A DNA stretch of 64,000 nt. Source: Solibacillus daqui. GTDB lineage: Bacteria > Bacillota > Bacilli > Bacillales_A > Planococcaceae. The stretch spans positions 2,163,501 through 2,227,500 of the forward strand of contig NZ_CP114887.1 of the NCBI RefSeq assembly GCF_028747805.1. The letters run 5' to 3'. The position numbers and the translations under genes were made by a program. Positions 1 to 8,082 of this stretch are shown here, one piece after another. The notes under the pieces were generated by a model. The model worked only from the letters and a program-made list of their open reading frames with translations, searched no databases and was not told where the DNA came from. Each line of letters starts with the position of its first letter. Position 1 is the first letter of the stretch.

Positions 1-910
1 TTTGATGCATTTTTTTTACTAATTCATTTTTAGATAGTACCGGAAATAGAATTAATATTATATTTAACTTGTCCCTTAAAGGATGATCGTTTTTATTATC
101 AAAATGACTTTTCAATGAGGCTATTTCTTTTTCCAAATCTGAAATAAAACTCGCATCTGTCTCATCATTATGATTTCCAAAAATTTCACACGTATATGTG
201 CAAATCATAGGTATTACAATTTGAGACAATTGATTTTTTAAAGTAGTACTTGAATCTAATAAATCTAACCAGTACATTTGTTTTTCATTACTTGAATCTT
301 TTATTCGATTTGAAATGATATTAAATTCATCATTTAAATAATCTCTTTGAAAGTGCTCTTTTAAATCACATACGAGAGCTTCTACTCCTTTTTTACCATC
401 TGAATAAAGTTTTGATTCGCCTAACCATAATGTTTTAGAATCTTCGTGTATATGAATTGAATCAAACCCATGTACAGCATGGCCATAAGAGTCTTTAAAA
501 TAAATCTTTGAAATTAATGGAATTGTAGAATGAAAATCTCTAAGTATTAAATGTAAAATTAATTCTCCAAACTCACCTCTTTTTAAATACTTTTTATCAA
601 CTTCTATTTCATCATCCAACTCACCATTTGCTAAATATAATTCTGCAACTTCTTTAAATTCTGAAATTTTATAAATAGATTTTGCAGCATTGGCTATTTT
701 TTCCACCATTTCATCATTTGGAGTCGAATCTCCTAAATGGTAACCAAACGCAAATTCAGGAATTAAATTAACAAGTAATTTCACCAACTTTCCAAGTCGA
801 TATTCCATCTCTCCATTGTCATTTAAATCGTAGCCAACAAAATAAGCTGTACAGTCTGCCCCTATTATCTTTTCATTTATTATCTTAGAAGATTTACTTA
901 TAGTACTCAC
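1..910 (-). CDS. hamA: HamA-like nuclease subunit of a Hachiman defence system, 3' end outside window
   Basis: About 303 residues are readable before the window edge, without a stop or frameshift. The GTG start at 910 is preceded by GGAG nine bases upstream; no in-frame ATG lies nearby. Residues ~112-185 match the pattern of the DUF1837/HamA nuclease domain: GEFGELILHLILRDFHST, then HGFDSIHI, then LWLGESKLYSDGKKG. D150 and the E165-S-K167 pair would form the PD-(D/E)XK-type active site. In Hachiman systems HamA is clamped by the HamB helicase and cuts DNA when released. hamB normally follows hamA, so it should lie just left of this window. The family call is from motif recall, not a search. 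Confidence 0.75.
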   Translation of the reverse strand, partial: MSTISKSSKIINEKIIGADCTAYFVGYDLNDNGEMEYRLGKLVKLLVNLIPEFAFGYHLGDSTPNDEMVEKIANAAKSIYKISEFKEVAELYLANGELDDEIEVDKKYLKRGEFGELILHLILRDFHSTIPLISKIYFKDSYGHAVHGFDSIHIHEDSKTLWLGESKLYSDGKKGVEALVCDLKEHFQRDYLNDEFNIISNRIKDSSNEKQMYWLDLLDSSTTLKNQLSQIVIPMICTYTCEIFGNHNDETDASFISDLEKEIASLKSHFDNKNDHPLRDKLNIILILFPVLSKNELVKKMHQ

Positions 911-1020
911 ATAATTTCACTCCATCCAGTTATGCAATTAATTACATTATACCCAATTTTACTAAATACTGTATAATAAAAAAGTCTCCAAACTGCTCCA
1001 CAAGCACATATGGGGACAAT

Positions 1021-1263
1021 ATGGCAATTACAATCAAAAAAGAAACATTAAAAAATGGGACTATATCTTATAAATTCGTTGTGAATTTAGGTATTCCTGA
1101 AGGTGAAACTAAACCGCGAATCGTTACTCGACGTGGGTTTACTTTAACAAAGGAAGCAAAGCAGGAATTAAAAAAACTACAAACTCAAGCTGCTCTTGGA
1201 ATCTATCCTGAGAAGACAAAGCGCGGTATTACTGAAGTTACGAATTTTAAAAAAAATTGCTAA
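1021..1263 (+). pseudogene. Tyrosine integrase, N-terminal arm-binding domain remnant
   Basis: The 80-aa reading frame begins MAITIKKETLKNGTISYKF and continues with a basic VTRRGFTLTKEAKQELKKL stretch. This is the usual layout of the small three-stranded-sheet, arm-type DNA-binding domain at the start of Bacillales phage/ICE integrases, which run to about 380 aa. No core-binding or catalytic domain follows: after residue ~75 the sequence changes into unrelated minus-strand remnant DNA. A non-functional 5' fragment is the simplest reading. Confidence 0.6.
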
Positions 1264-1427
1264 AGTTGTAACAGCCCCGACTTGCGCCGGTACATCGATG
1301 TTCACCGTTTTTCCGTTTACTTTTGTAGCTTTAGAGCCGATTTTCAGCAAAAAATTTTTTCGTCATTTTTTGAAGCATTTATAGTTTTTGATGATTGTTC
1401 CCATAGTACCTCTGCTCCTAAAACCTC
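1245..1427 (-). pseudogene. Copper-amine-oxidase-N-like (stalk) domain fragment, frameshifted
   Basis: Read on the minus strand from ~1427, one frame gives VLGAEVLWEQSSKTINASK. After a one-base shift near 1345, another gives KATKVNGKTVNIDVPAQVG. These are consecutive parts of the PF07833 'stalk' repeat common in secreted Bacillales surface proteins (LGA.V.W......, then NGK.V..DVPAQ). There is no start, no signal peptide and no remaining gene, so this is debris trapped between the integrase and Ku fragments. Confidence 0.5.
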
Positions 1428-1451
1428 AAAAATGCCCCGTAAGGGCACCTT

Positions 1452-1781
1452 TTCCCCGATGAAGTGAGAAGTGTTAATGATGTCCCGAATATACCTAGCG
1501 TTGATGCTGTTGTACAAAAAGAACTTGATACAGCTCTAATGTTAGTAGAACAGTTAACAACAGTTTTCGAACCAACTAAATACACTGACGAATATAGAAC
1601 AGCATTAATGGAACTAATAGAAGATAAAAATAAAAAAACTAGTAGTACAGTTACTGCAACCGACAAGAAACCATTGCCTGATAATGTGACCGATCTTATG
1701 TCTGCTCTTCAAGCATCATTAGATAAAACGAAGAAGCCACCTACAAGAAAGCGTACAACCAAAAATAAGAAAAATGCTTAG
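1452..1781 (+). pseudogene. Ku (NHEJ) protein, C-terminal fragment
   Basis: The frame reads FPDEVRSVNDVPNIPSV, then KELDTALMLVEQLTT, FEPTKYTDEYRTALMELIE and a lysine/arginine-rich tail. This matches the end of bacterial Ku, where the last helix and basic tail follow a 'FEPEKY.DEYR..L..LI' segment. Full Ku is about 260-300 aa; the N-terminal ring-forming part is absent and upstream DNA is unrelated. A GTG with no good ribosome site at 1464 would give 105 aa, but translation of this piece as a working protein is unlikely. An intact copy probably exists elsewhere or the locus was lost. Confidence 0.65.
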
Positions 1782-1883
1782 AATTGAATCATAATAATTT
1801 GCAACTAATTAGTTCTAGGTCTATTACTTTGTAAAAGATAATAAAAATTCTTCCAAACAGACTAAATTCGGGAGGTGATATTC

Positions 1884-1955
1884 ATGCCAAATGACAACAA
1901 CACCTTCAACGCCCAGAAGCTAAAAAAATCAAGCTTCTGGGCGTTTTCTAAATAA
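1884..1955 (+). CDS. 23-aa peptide encoded across a terminator-like hairpin
   Basis: An excellent ribosome site (GGGAGGTGAT) stands seven bases before ATG 1884. The peptide is MPNDNNTFNAQKLKKSSFWA followed by FSK. The coding DNA itself forms the 14-bp perfect stem at 1908-1945, so the last two thirds of the peptide are the hairpin arms. I recognise no family. It may be a leader peptide or a short toxin-like/sporulation peptide. The strong ribosome site argues for translation; the hairpin may only be a terminator that happens to be open. Confidence 0.45.
   Translation: MPNDNNTFNAQKLKKSSFWAFSK
1908..1945 (+). terminator. 14-bp perfect stem-loop with T-rich tail
   Basis: The arms AACGCCCAGAAGCT and AGCTTCTGGGCGTT pair without mismatch around a 10-base A-rich loop and run into TTTC. 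It would end plus-strand transcripts, and it overlaps the 23-aa reading frame. Confidence 0.7.
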
Positions 1956-2245
1956 CGAAAATATAATGATGTTTTTTGATTTGCTCAAACGTTACTCTTT
2001 TATGGATGGACTAAAATACTAAAATCACCGAGAGCGACATAATTAACCAAATCAGAAATCTTAGCCGAACATAATTCCCCTAAATTAATATTAATTTATC
2101 CCCTGGTACAACCACAATGCTGGCTACTTACAATTTCCCCTTTTTTCTAATAACCGTGGATAGCAATCTTTTATATAAGAAAGTTCTTCAATTAGGTATT
2201 ATAATAATATATGGAAAATTAATTATTTATTGGAGGTTTTAGATT

Positions 2246-3052
2246 TTGAATAGACCAAGTTTTTTGTATAAGTTAAACATTGCTTTAGAAATAATTTTAT
2301 TCTCAATATCGTTAATAATCCTTGGAATCCTGCTAGAAGAAGGTTTGTATGTTTGGTTTACTATTATTTCCATCCTAGCACTAGGTTTGGAAATTTTACT
2401 AAAAGTTAAAAGTGTTAATCCAATTATCAACAGGGCACAAAAATTAGAATCAAAATCAATAGAATTAACTACCAATGGAATCGAGAATATCTATTTTATG
2501 TATAACAACGATTCTAAAAATGATCGTAATTCCCAGATAATAAAAGCGATTGATAATGCAACAGAAATGTTTTTATTAGCTGAAACCGGGAAATCATATT
2601 TAGATAAATTAACAGCAAGACATTGGAATAATGTAAAAAATCAACTTAATAATGGAACTCAATTTAAAGTGTTATTAATAGACCCTACATGTGAGAATAA
2701 AGTTGCTAGAAACAAACGCAATAATAGGGATGGCGTAGATAAGAAATTAGATATTGATGATTTAATTGAACTAGATAAAACATATGAAAACTTAACTATT
2801 AAGTTCACTAACCATGTTTATAATACTGTGTTCTTCACGGATACATATATGGTTTATGATCCCTATCATCTAGGAAAAACTTCTGACAGACTTGAAAACA
2901 ACTTTGTAGCTATAGAATTTAGTAGTTCAAATAATAATTATAAAACTTTAAAAAGTCATTTTGAATATTGTTGGGATAATGCTAAAACACTCGAAGAAGT
3001 TGCAGATGAAAGTCAAGGTGAAAATAATGAAAAGACTTATACTAACTTATAA
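2246..3052 (+). CDS. Two-TM membrane protein with PLD-like (DUF5919-like) cytoplasmic domain
   Basis: This 268-aa protein starts at TTG 2246 after GGAGG. Residues ~8-30 and ~32-55 form a transmembrane hairpin. From ~60 a soluble domain follows, with IIKAIDNATEMFLLAETGKS, a hydrophobic FKVLLIDP strand and VAIEFSSSNNNYKTLKSHFE near the end. That pattern (K.VLLIDP... and a terminal 'F...W..A' helix) resembles PLD-like sensor/effector domains that lack HKD residues. The stop overlaps the start of the radical-SAM gene by 26 bases, so the two are translationally coupled. A membrane effector or sensor role is inferred from architecture and neighbours. Confidence 0.55.
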   Translation: MNRPSFLYKLNIALEIILFSISLIILGILLEEGLYVWFTIISILALGLEILLKVKSVNPIINRAQKLESKSIELTTNGIENIYFMYNNDSKNDRNSQIIKAIDNATEMFLLAETGKSYLDKLTARHWNNVKNQLNNGTQFKVLLIDPTCENKVARNKRNNRDGVDKKLDIDDLIELDKTYENLTIKFTNHVYNTVFFTDTYMVYDPYHLGKTSDRLENNFVAIEFSSSNNNYKTLKSHFEYCWDNAKTLEEVADESQGENNEKTYTNL

Positions 3053-3833
3053 TCAAAGCTGTAATTTAAAATGTAAGTTTTGTTACATAGATTTCCATTA
3101 TAAAAAAATAGAAGATCGAACATTGGAAATTGTTCGACAAGCAATTTCATTAGGATTTGATATCATCACTTTCGGTGGTGGTGACTCTTTTAGTAAAAGG
3201 AATTTTAGAAATGCCTGTCGTATAGCAAAAATCAATAATATTTTTATTCATGTAGATACAAACGGCGTATCTATACGCGAAGATGATTATGATTTTATTA
3301 ATGATAATGTTGATTTACTTGGAATTTCCATAGATCAGTTATGGGATGAACATGACAATTTTAGAGATACCAAAAACTTATTTGCAAAAATCGACAAGAC
3401 TTTAACACAGTTAGAAAAAAGTAATATAGAAATAAAAATAAACACTATCCTTACAAATAAGAATAAAGAATCTATTGAAGAAATTTTTTATTATATAAAA
3501 CAGTTTAAAAACATCTCAAGATGGAGTATTTATCAATTTTTCCCGTTATCATCTGCTAGATTACACAAATCTATTTATGAAATTACTGATGAAGAATTTG
3601 ATAATACTCTAAATTTCTTAAATAAGTCATCTCAACATTTTAAAATTGAAAAATATAAATTTGTTGATAGAGTTCAGGGCTATATTTTCTGTGATGAAGA
3701 AGGTAAACTCTATTCAAACAGTATTGAAGGTGAATACCTTCCAATAGGTTCAATCTTTAATGAAAATGATTGCTTAAATTTATTAAAGAAAGATCAATTA
3801 ATTAATCCTAAAACAGAAGATAGATATTCATAA
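3027..3833 (+). CDS. Radical SAM enzyme, viperin/MoaA-like core
   Basis: ATG 3027 is preferred because it follows AAGGTG and starts directly at the first strand (MKRLILTYNQSCNLKCKFCY). The C-x3-C-x2-C motif CNLKCKFC binds the 4Fe-4S cluster. FGGGD matches the SAM-binding 'GGE' motif with D for E, and LLGISID and IKINTIL follow at the expected strands. The segment ISRWSIYQFFPL recalls the 'RWK.FQ' motif of viperins, but the N-terminal cysteine spacing alone does not separate viperin from other small radical SAM enzymes. The 268-aa length fits a minimal barrel without a SPASM domain. It is coupled to the 2TM gene upstream. Substrate unknown. Confidence 0.65.
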   Translation: MKRLILTYNQSCNLKCKFCYIDFHYKKIEDRTLEIVRQAISLGFDIITFGGGDSFSKRNFRNACRIAKINNIFIHVDTNGVSIREDDYDFINDNVDLLGISIDQLWDEHDNFRDTKNLFAKIDKTLTQLEKSNIEIKINTILTNKNKESIEEIFYYIKQFKNISRWSIYQFFPLSSARLHKSIYEITDEEFDNTLNFLNKSSQHFKIEKYKFVDRVQGYIFCDEEGKLYSNSIEGEYLPIGSIFNENDCLNLLKKDQLINPKTEDRYS

Positions 3834-3845
3834 GAAGCTGTTTCA

Positions 3846-4140
3846 TTCTTTTAGGTATAATGCGTGCATGTGGCGTGCTGCTGATTCATCCTTTCGGGAG
3901 GGGGGTTCGGGACGTCTCCGGGCTACGTTGCTTTGTTGCTGCGTGGTCTGGTAAACGATTGAAGGGCAAAAATACTGTACATATTATTTGGGGTCTTATC
4001 TCCTTAGCCTTCCACCCCGCCCCCCCATATTCCCCCTCTATCGAATTCTTGTATATTATTTTTCGAAATAACCATCGATTCATAGCACGGCAACAAAGAT
4101 TGATTGCTGAATATGAATTGAATCGCTTTAATCGTGTGTG
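3846..4140. other. GC-rich, C/G-tract-rich noncoding block, possibly a plasmid-type single-strand origin
   Basis: The block contains runs of G (around 3900) and C (around 4015-4035), short stems such as CCTTTCGGGAGG, and much higher GC than its neighbours. Reading frames exist on both strands (93 and 65 aa) but have no ribosome site and arginine/proline-rich nonsense composition, so I do not call genes. Size, stem content and a TAGCGT motif at ~4213 recall rolling-circle-plasmid single-strand origins. That assignment is a guess. Confidence 0.3.
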
Positions 4141-4383
4141 AATTGTTTATCAGTTTATTAATGCCTTAGTAATACGAAATAACAATATGAAACAACGATA
4201 TAAAACGTACTGTATAGCGTACATATAGGGGCTATTTAAAACGTGTTGTTTGTGTTCCCATACGGAATGTATAATTATAGGATTTATCTTCCAAAGCAGA
4301 TTATCAATATAATATAATGAATGCATCTTCTATAAAAATCTCAACTTTAGAAGACATAACATATACAGAAAGTAGGAAAATAA

Positions 4384-4695
4384 ATGTCTGCATTAATAAT
4401 TGATAGTATTAAAGTTGAAAACATAATTGGAACAATAGATGATTATGGACTTGGGGGATTTATGGCTAAGGTATCCATTAAAGGTGATTTTCTGGGTGTT
4501 ACTTTTGAAGAAGATTTTATCGTTAGTAAACCACTAAAATCACAGGATAGTCTTTCAGTTCAATTTAGTGATTTTATTAATCCTGGAAATACACAAAATG
4601 CATTACTAAATGCAGTGAAAAAATGGGTTCAAGATAACCTCTTTAATATCCAAAAAGCAGGATTATCTAATCCGGGTAAGTGGGTAAATATGTAA
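4384..4695 (+). CDS. Uncharacterised 103-aa protein
   Basis: A start at ATG 4384 after AGAAAGTAGG gives a soluble, mostly beta-strand protein beginning MSALIIDSIKVENIIGTIDD and ending in an amphipathic helix (NALLNAVKKWVQDNLF). No signal peptide, membrane segment or metal motif is visible, and I do not recognise a family. A terminator follows directly, and the promoter-like stretch at 4270-4330 suggests a single-gene unit within the island. Confidence 0.6.
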   Translation: MSALIIDSIKVENIIGTIDDYGLGGFMAKVSIKGDFLGVTFEEDFIVSKPLKSQDSLSVQFSDFINPGNTQNALLNAVKKWVQDNLFNIQKAGLSNPGKWVNM

Positions 4696-4701
4696 TTAAA
4701 T

Positions 4702-4735
4702 AAAAATCCATCTAACATAAGGTGGATTTTTTTTA
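4702..4735 (+). terminator. Rho-independent terminator after the 103-aa gene
   Basis: AAAATCCA pairs with TGGATTTT around a 12-base loop and is followed by a T tract at 4728-4735. Confidence 0.7.
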
Positions 4736-4854
4736 TTTATAACGTATTCATAACTTAGAGGTTTTGAAACCAACAATATAACCCGATAAATTCAATATAT
4801 CAAAAGGTAGCATAACTTATATCCATATACAAACCTAATAATGAGGAGAGTTTC

Positions 4855-4960
4855 ATGAAGTATGGCTATGCAAGGGTAGCGACTTCTGTCCAAAATTTAT
4901 CGTGAGCACTTCACTGGAAAAAAACAGATAGACCAACGTAATTTAACGCTTACCTTTCTA
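4855..4960 (+). pseudogene. Serine recombinase remnant
   Basis: After GAGGAGAG, ATG 4855 opens MKYGYARVATSVQNLS and then stops. The start matches the resolvase/invertase N-terminus (YARVST..QN), with the catalytic serine position changed to A-T-S. Downstream another frame resumes with EHFTGKKTDRPT, the next conserved block of such enzymes. The DNA between is deleted, leaving a clearly broken gene. Confidence 0.65.
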
Positions 4961-5064
4961 TTTCCCCATATGTTTTATACACTTACGAAAATAGACGAGT
5001 TTATAGATAAGTATAATAAAAAAAGAGAGCACAAACGTTAATTTATGCCCCGTCATTATATTGT

Positions 5065-5835
5065 CTATTTAACGATGGTTTTACAGAAACTTCTAATTCC
5101 CTTCAATTCATCAATTGAGTAGGCTGGCTTTCGTTTGTGCAACATTGCATGACAGTTTGGACAGACTGGTTTTAAATCGTTAATAGGGTCAATTTCATAT
5201 TCTTCACCAATGGAACTAATCTCAATTTCATGATGAACGTGAATATATTTTTCTCCAATTTGACCATATTCGTCTTCGAATTTCATTTCACACACTTGGC
5301 AGCCATATCCATAATGGTCTAAACATTCATTTCTTGCTTTAGAATTTCTTTCATAACGAGTAATTGTACTTTCCTTTTTTGCACCTTCTATAAATTGTTT
5401 ACGTTTATTTGCTATATATTTCTCAGGAATTTCATCAAGATCTTCAATAAAGCCCCAAACTATATGAGCAGGTTTTCCATCTTCGAAATCTTTAACATAA
5501 CCTAATCCTTTAAAAATGAAATTTACATCAGAACTATCTTCTCTTGTGAAAATATAAACTTCATGATTGCCACTCATCATCTGTTTAATTGAAAAGGTAT
5601 CTAATGTATGATTGTTTTTACTAAACCAATATAATTCATCCTTAGTTAGAATATTTGGATAGTCATGACCTGTTCTTCCCGCTGTTTCCGTAGTCGCAAA
5701 AATAAAATAACAATCTCTATAAGTTGTATATCCTGTTGCCCAATCATCCCTGTTAATCCCAGGATTTGGATGCCCTACTTTTGTTTTTACATCTTTCCTA
5801 GTATAATTTGTCCCAATAGTAAAACGATATTTCAA
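5065..5835 (-). CDS. DUF3427-like reader domain fused to HNH endonuclease
   Basis: This 256-aa protein starts at TTG 5835 (AAGGTGG nine bases upstream). Residues ~5-135 carry YTRKDVKTKVG, then WATGYTTYRDCYFIFA and AGRTGHDYPN, the signature of the DUF3427-type SRA-like domain that accompanies HNH nucleases in restriction of modified DNA. Residues ~178-230 are the HNH module: CQVC, then HVHHEIEIS, NDLKPVCPNCHAML and a final H. Both zinc CxxC pairs and the catalytic His are present. It stands alone, as expected for a type IV-like enzyme that needs no methyltransferase. The exact modification recognised cannot be read. Confidence 0.75.
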   Translation of the reverse strand: MKYRFTIGTNYTRKDVKTKVGHPNPGINRDDWATGYTTYRDCYFIFATTETAGRTGHDYPNILTKDELYWFSKNNHTLDTFSIKQMMSGNHEVYIFTREDSSDVNFIFKGLGYVKDFEDGKPAHIVWGFIEDLDEIPEKYIANKRKQFIEGAKKESTITRYERNSKARNECLDHYGYGCQVCEMKFEDEYGQIGEKYIHVHHEIEISSIGEEYEIDPINDLKPVCPNCHAMLHKRKPAYSIDELKGIRSFCKTIVK

Positions 5836-6121
5836 TTATATCAACCACCTTAAATTTATTTGAAATCCAATTTCATATTAACTACATTATGTAAATATTT
5901 GAAGATGTATACAATAAAAAACACAAACTTCTGTCCTTCTCCAAACTTCGTGGATGGACATTTTTGGTGTATGAGACTTATTAGTGTATCTTTCAATTAG
6001 TAAAAATTTAGTACAAAAAAGACCACCATTTAAAGGTGATCCAAAAAAAGGAAAAGCACTCAGTTAAACATCCAATTCATAACCATTAACTTGTTTGGTT
6101 GACGCTTGAACTGTCTCAAAT

Positions 6122-6346
6122 TCAGTATCTTGCACAAACTTCTAAATTTGAATACATGCCTTCCATTATTATATTTATACACCTTTTAATAACGTACACC
6201 CCCATCATTAGAAGGTCGCCAGGTAGAGTGTTCTCCAACTCGCCATCATCATTTAATTTTGGCGTTACCTCATCAACCACGTACACAGTCAAGTAACCAC
6301 TAATTAGACCTAACCCTACCACGCTAATTAAATCAAAATCAGTCAA
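6122..6346 (-). CDS. Small probable membrane protein (74 aa)
   Basis: TTG 6346 follows AGGGGGGTTACG and overlaps the stop of the 38-aa gene, giving a coupled pair. The N-terminus (LISVVGLGLISGYLTVYVV) is a likely membrane segment, followed by an acidic linker and a second hydrophobic stretch near LLMMGVYVIK. No family recognised. The context of tiny overlapping genes is phage- or plasmid-like. Confidence 0.5.
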   Translation of the reverse strand: MTDFDLISVVGLGLISGYLTVYVVDEVTPKLNDDGELENTLPGDLLMMGVYVIKRCINIIMEGMYSNLEVCARY

Positions 6347-6455
6347 CGTAACCCCCCTGCTTTAAATTATCACACCACGTTTTTGCTAAAAACTTTTTAA
6401 CTTTTTCTTTTTGACCTTTATCTATCTCTTCTAAATCCTCCACAAAATTTTGCAT
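6339..6455 (-). CDS. 38-aa helical peptide gene, upstream partner of the 74-aa gene
   Basis: A strong ribosome site (AAGGAG) lies six bases before ATG 6455. The product MQNFVEDLEEIDKGQKEKVK continues KFLAKTWCDNLKQGGYVD, a charged single helix. Its last codons contain the ribosome site and start of the following 74-aa gene, an arrangement that couples their translation. Function unknown. Confidence 0.55.
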   Translation of the reverse strand: MQNFVEDLEEIDKGQKEKVKKFLAKTWCDNLKQGGYVD

Positions 6456-6585
6456 GAATTCTCCTTAACCATTTGCACAATTTACCTATAATAGTTGAAG
6501 ACACCAACCCTTTAACGCATAATCGCTCTGCAAATACAAAATCATACAGCTGGCTTTTTTCGAGGTTTAATTTACCCTATTAGTA

Positions 6586-7977
6586 TTACTTGTAATAAGT
6601 TAACAACTCATCAAATTCAATGTATATTCCTTTCACCTTCCACTCTTCTACGCGATCTTCGTAAAGCTTTCGCAAAATACCTACTTTTTCTTCAAATAAA
6701 CCGTGATGTAATAATCTGTGATCTGTCGAACATAAACACGCGATGTTTGAGAAAGTATCGAGCGACTTTTCAAACTTGTGCTGAACGTGTAACGGAATGA
6801 TATGATGTAGCTCCATGAACATTTCCCCTGTCACGGCTGATATAAATGTAGTGTGAGTCGAATCTACTTCACAAGTATGGTTTGCTCGTTGTAATGCCTT
6901 CGCAGCCTCTGATGCGCTTCGTGGATATTGTTTCTTCCCTTTATTTTGTTCAATAGGGGGTAAAGCATCTGCTCCAGGTTCTAAAACTAATTCGTCAAAA
7001 TTATATTCCTTTTGCTCTTTCGAAATTTTTTCAATTACTTGTTGTTCTTTTTCAAGCTCTTCTTCGAATTCATCTAAGTAAAGCTGATCATCTTCTAATA
7101 AAATAGAAGCATTCATTCCATCGAAGCCACCGTATAAAGAAAGTTGCGGTTTAATCTGCATTAGACCACCTAATAATTCTAAAATGACTTCAAAAACTTC
7201 TTTCGAATTAACTTTTTGTAGATCATTAATTGTTAACGAAGCTCCAGCAATATGTCCCGCTTCATAACCCTTCGCTAATTTACCCGAACCTTTTAAATGA
7301 ATAGGACTTTTCGAAATTCTCTCATTAGAAAACTTAAGTTTATCTTTCCAAAACTCAGCTACCTTTTGAAGCTTTTCAATATAATTTCCGGGTAAACCTT
7401 TTTTGTTATATCGTTGTTCAAAGAATGTAACACCTTGATTTAAAGAAATGAATACTTCATTACCTGCCGGACTAAAGAGTAAAACTACGTAGTAGCCTTT
7501 AGTAGCAGATTTAGAAATCTCATCATCAAAAACACAAATCCAAGGTACCTCCGCGAAACGGCCTTTCCCCATAGACGGTGTAATCGTGTATTTAGTCATG
7601 TCTAATCCGGTACCCTTAGATATATAAGGAACGATCTCATCCTTTAGCACTTTTCCTAACGGATGATTTTTCAATTCTTCTTTATCACGTGCATTCGGAT
7701 ACTTCTCCATAAATGAAATTAATGTAGGTATAAACTCTATAACTTCAGTAGCTATACCTAAATTCTGCTTACTAATGAATGGTATATCAAGGATCTTTGC
7801 TAAAGGCACATCGTAAGCTGCACTAGCTTTCATTAGGCTATTAATTGTAAGAACCATATCTTCGTTGTTTTCCATCTTAGACAAATTCGACTTTGAAGTA
7901 CCCATTTTTTGTGCAGCTTGCGTTAAGCTCATTCCTGACTTTTCACGTAAACCTTTTAAATTTGATTGAATAGACAT
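6586..7977 (-). CDS. XRE helix-turn-helix / MrcB-N-like (DUF3578) / HNH restriction endonuclease
   Basis: The start at ATG 7977 (MSIQSNLKGLREKSGMSLTQ) is chosen because it has GGAGG at the right spacing; a longer upstream frame has none. Residues ~3-65 are a Cro/CI-type HTH. Residues ~75-240 carry KYTITPSMGKGRFAEVPWIC, VVLLFSPAGNEVFISLNQG and FFEQRY, the pattern of the McrB-N-terminal-like DUF3578 domain. A long acidic linker (~320-350) leads to an HNH domain (~369-430) with MELHHIIPLHV, IACLCSTDHRLLHHG. At 463 aa it is a complete single-chain, probably modification-dependent enzyme. The HTH may autoregulate it or guide DNA binding. Confidence 0.75.
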   Translation of the reverse strand: MSIQSNLKGLREKSGMSLTQAAQKMGTSKSNLSKMENNEDMVLTINSLMKASAAYDVPLAKILDIPFISKQNLGIATEVIEFIPTLISFMEKYPNARDKEELKNHPLGKVLKDEIVPYISKGTGLDMTKYTITPSMGKGRFAEVPWICVFDDEISKSATKGYYVVLLFSPAGNEVFISLNQGVTFFEQRYNKKGLPGNYIEKLQKVAEFWKDKLKFSNERISKSPIHLKGSGKLAKGYEAGHIAGASLTINDLQKVNSKEVFEVILELLGGLMQIKPQLSLYGGFDGMNASILLEDDQLYLDEFEEELEKEQQVIEKISKEQKEYNFDELVLEPGADALPPIEQNKGKKQYPRSASEAAKALQRANHTCEVDSTHTTFISAVTGEMFMELHHIIPLHVQHKFEKSLDTFSNIACLCSTDHRLLHHGLFEEKVGILRKLYEDRVEEWKVKGIYIEFDELLTYYK

Positions 7978-8082
7978 TATTATTACCTCCGTTTTTTCGT
8001 TTCCTGACAGTGGAAACTTGATTAACATAACTTTATCACAACCAAAAATATAAATCAACACATTTCCACCCTCAAGAAACAA

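Noticed and set aside
3886..4083. Minus-strand 65-aa frame and plus-strand 93-aa frame in the GC-rich block
   Set aside because: No ribosome site, overlapping frames on both strands and composition driven by G/C tracts; treated as noncoding.
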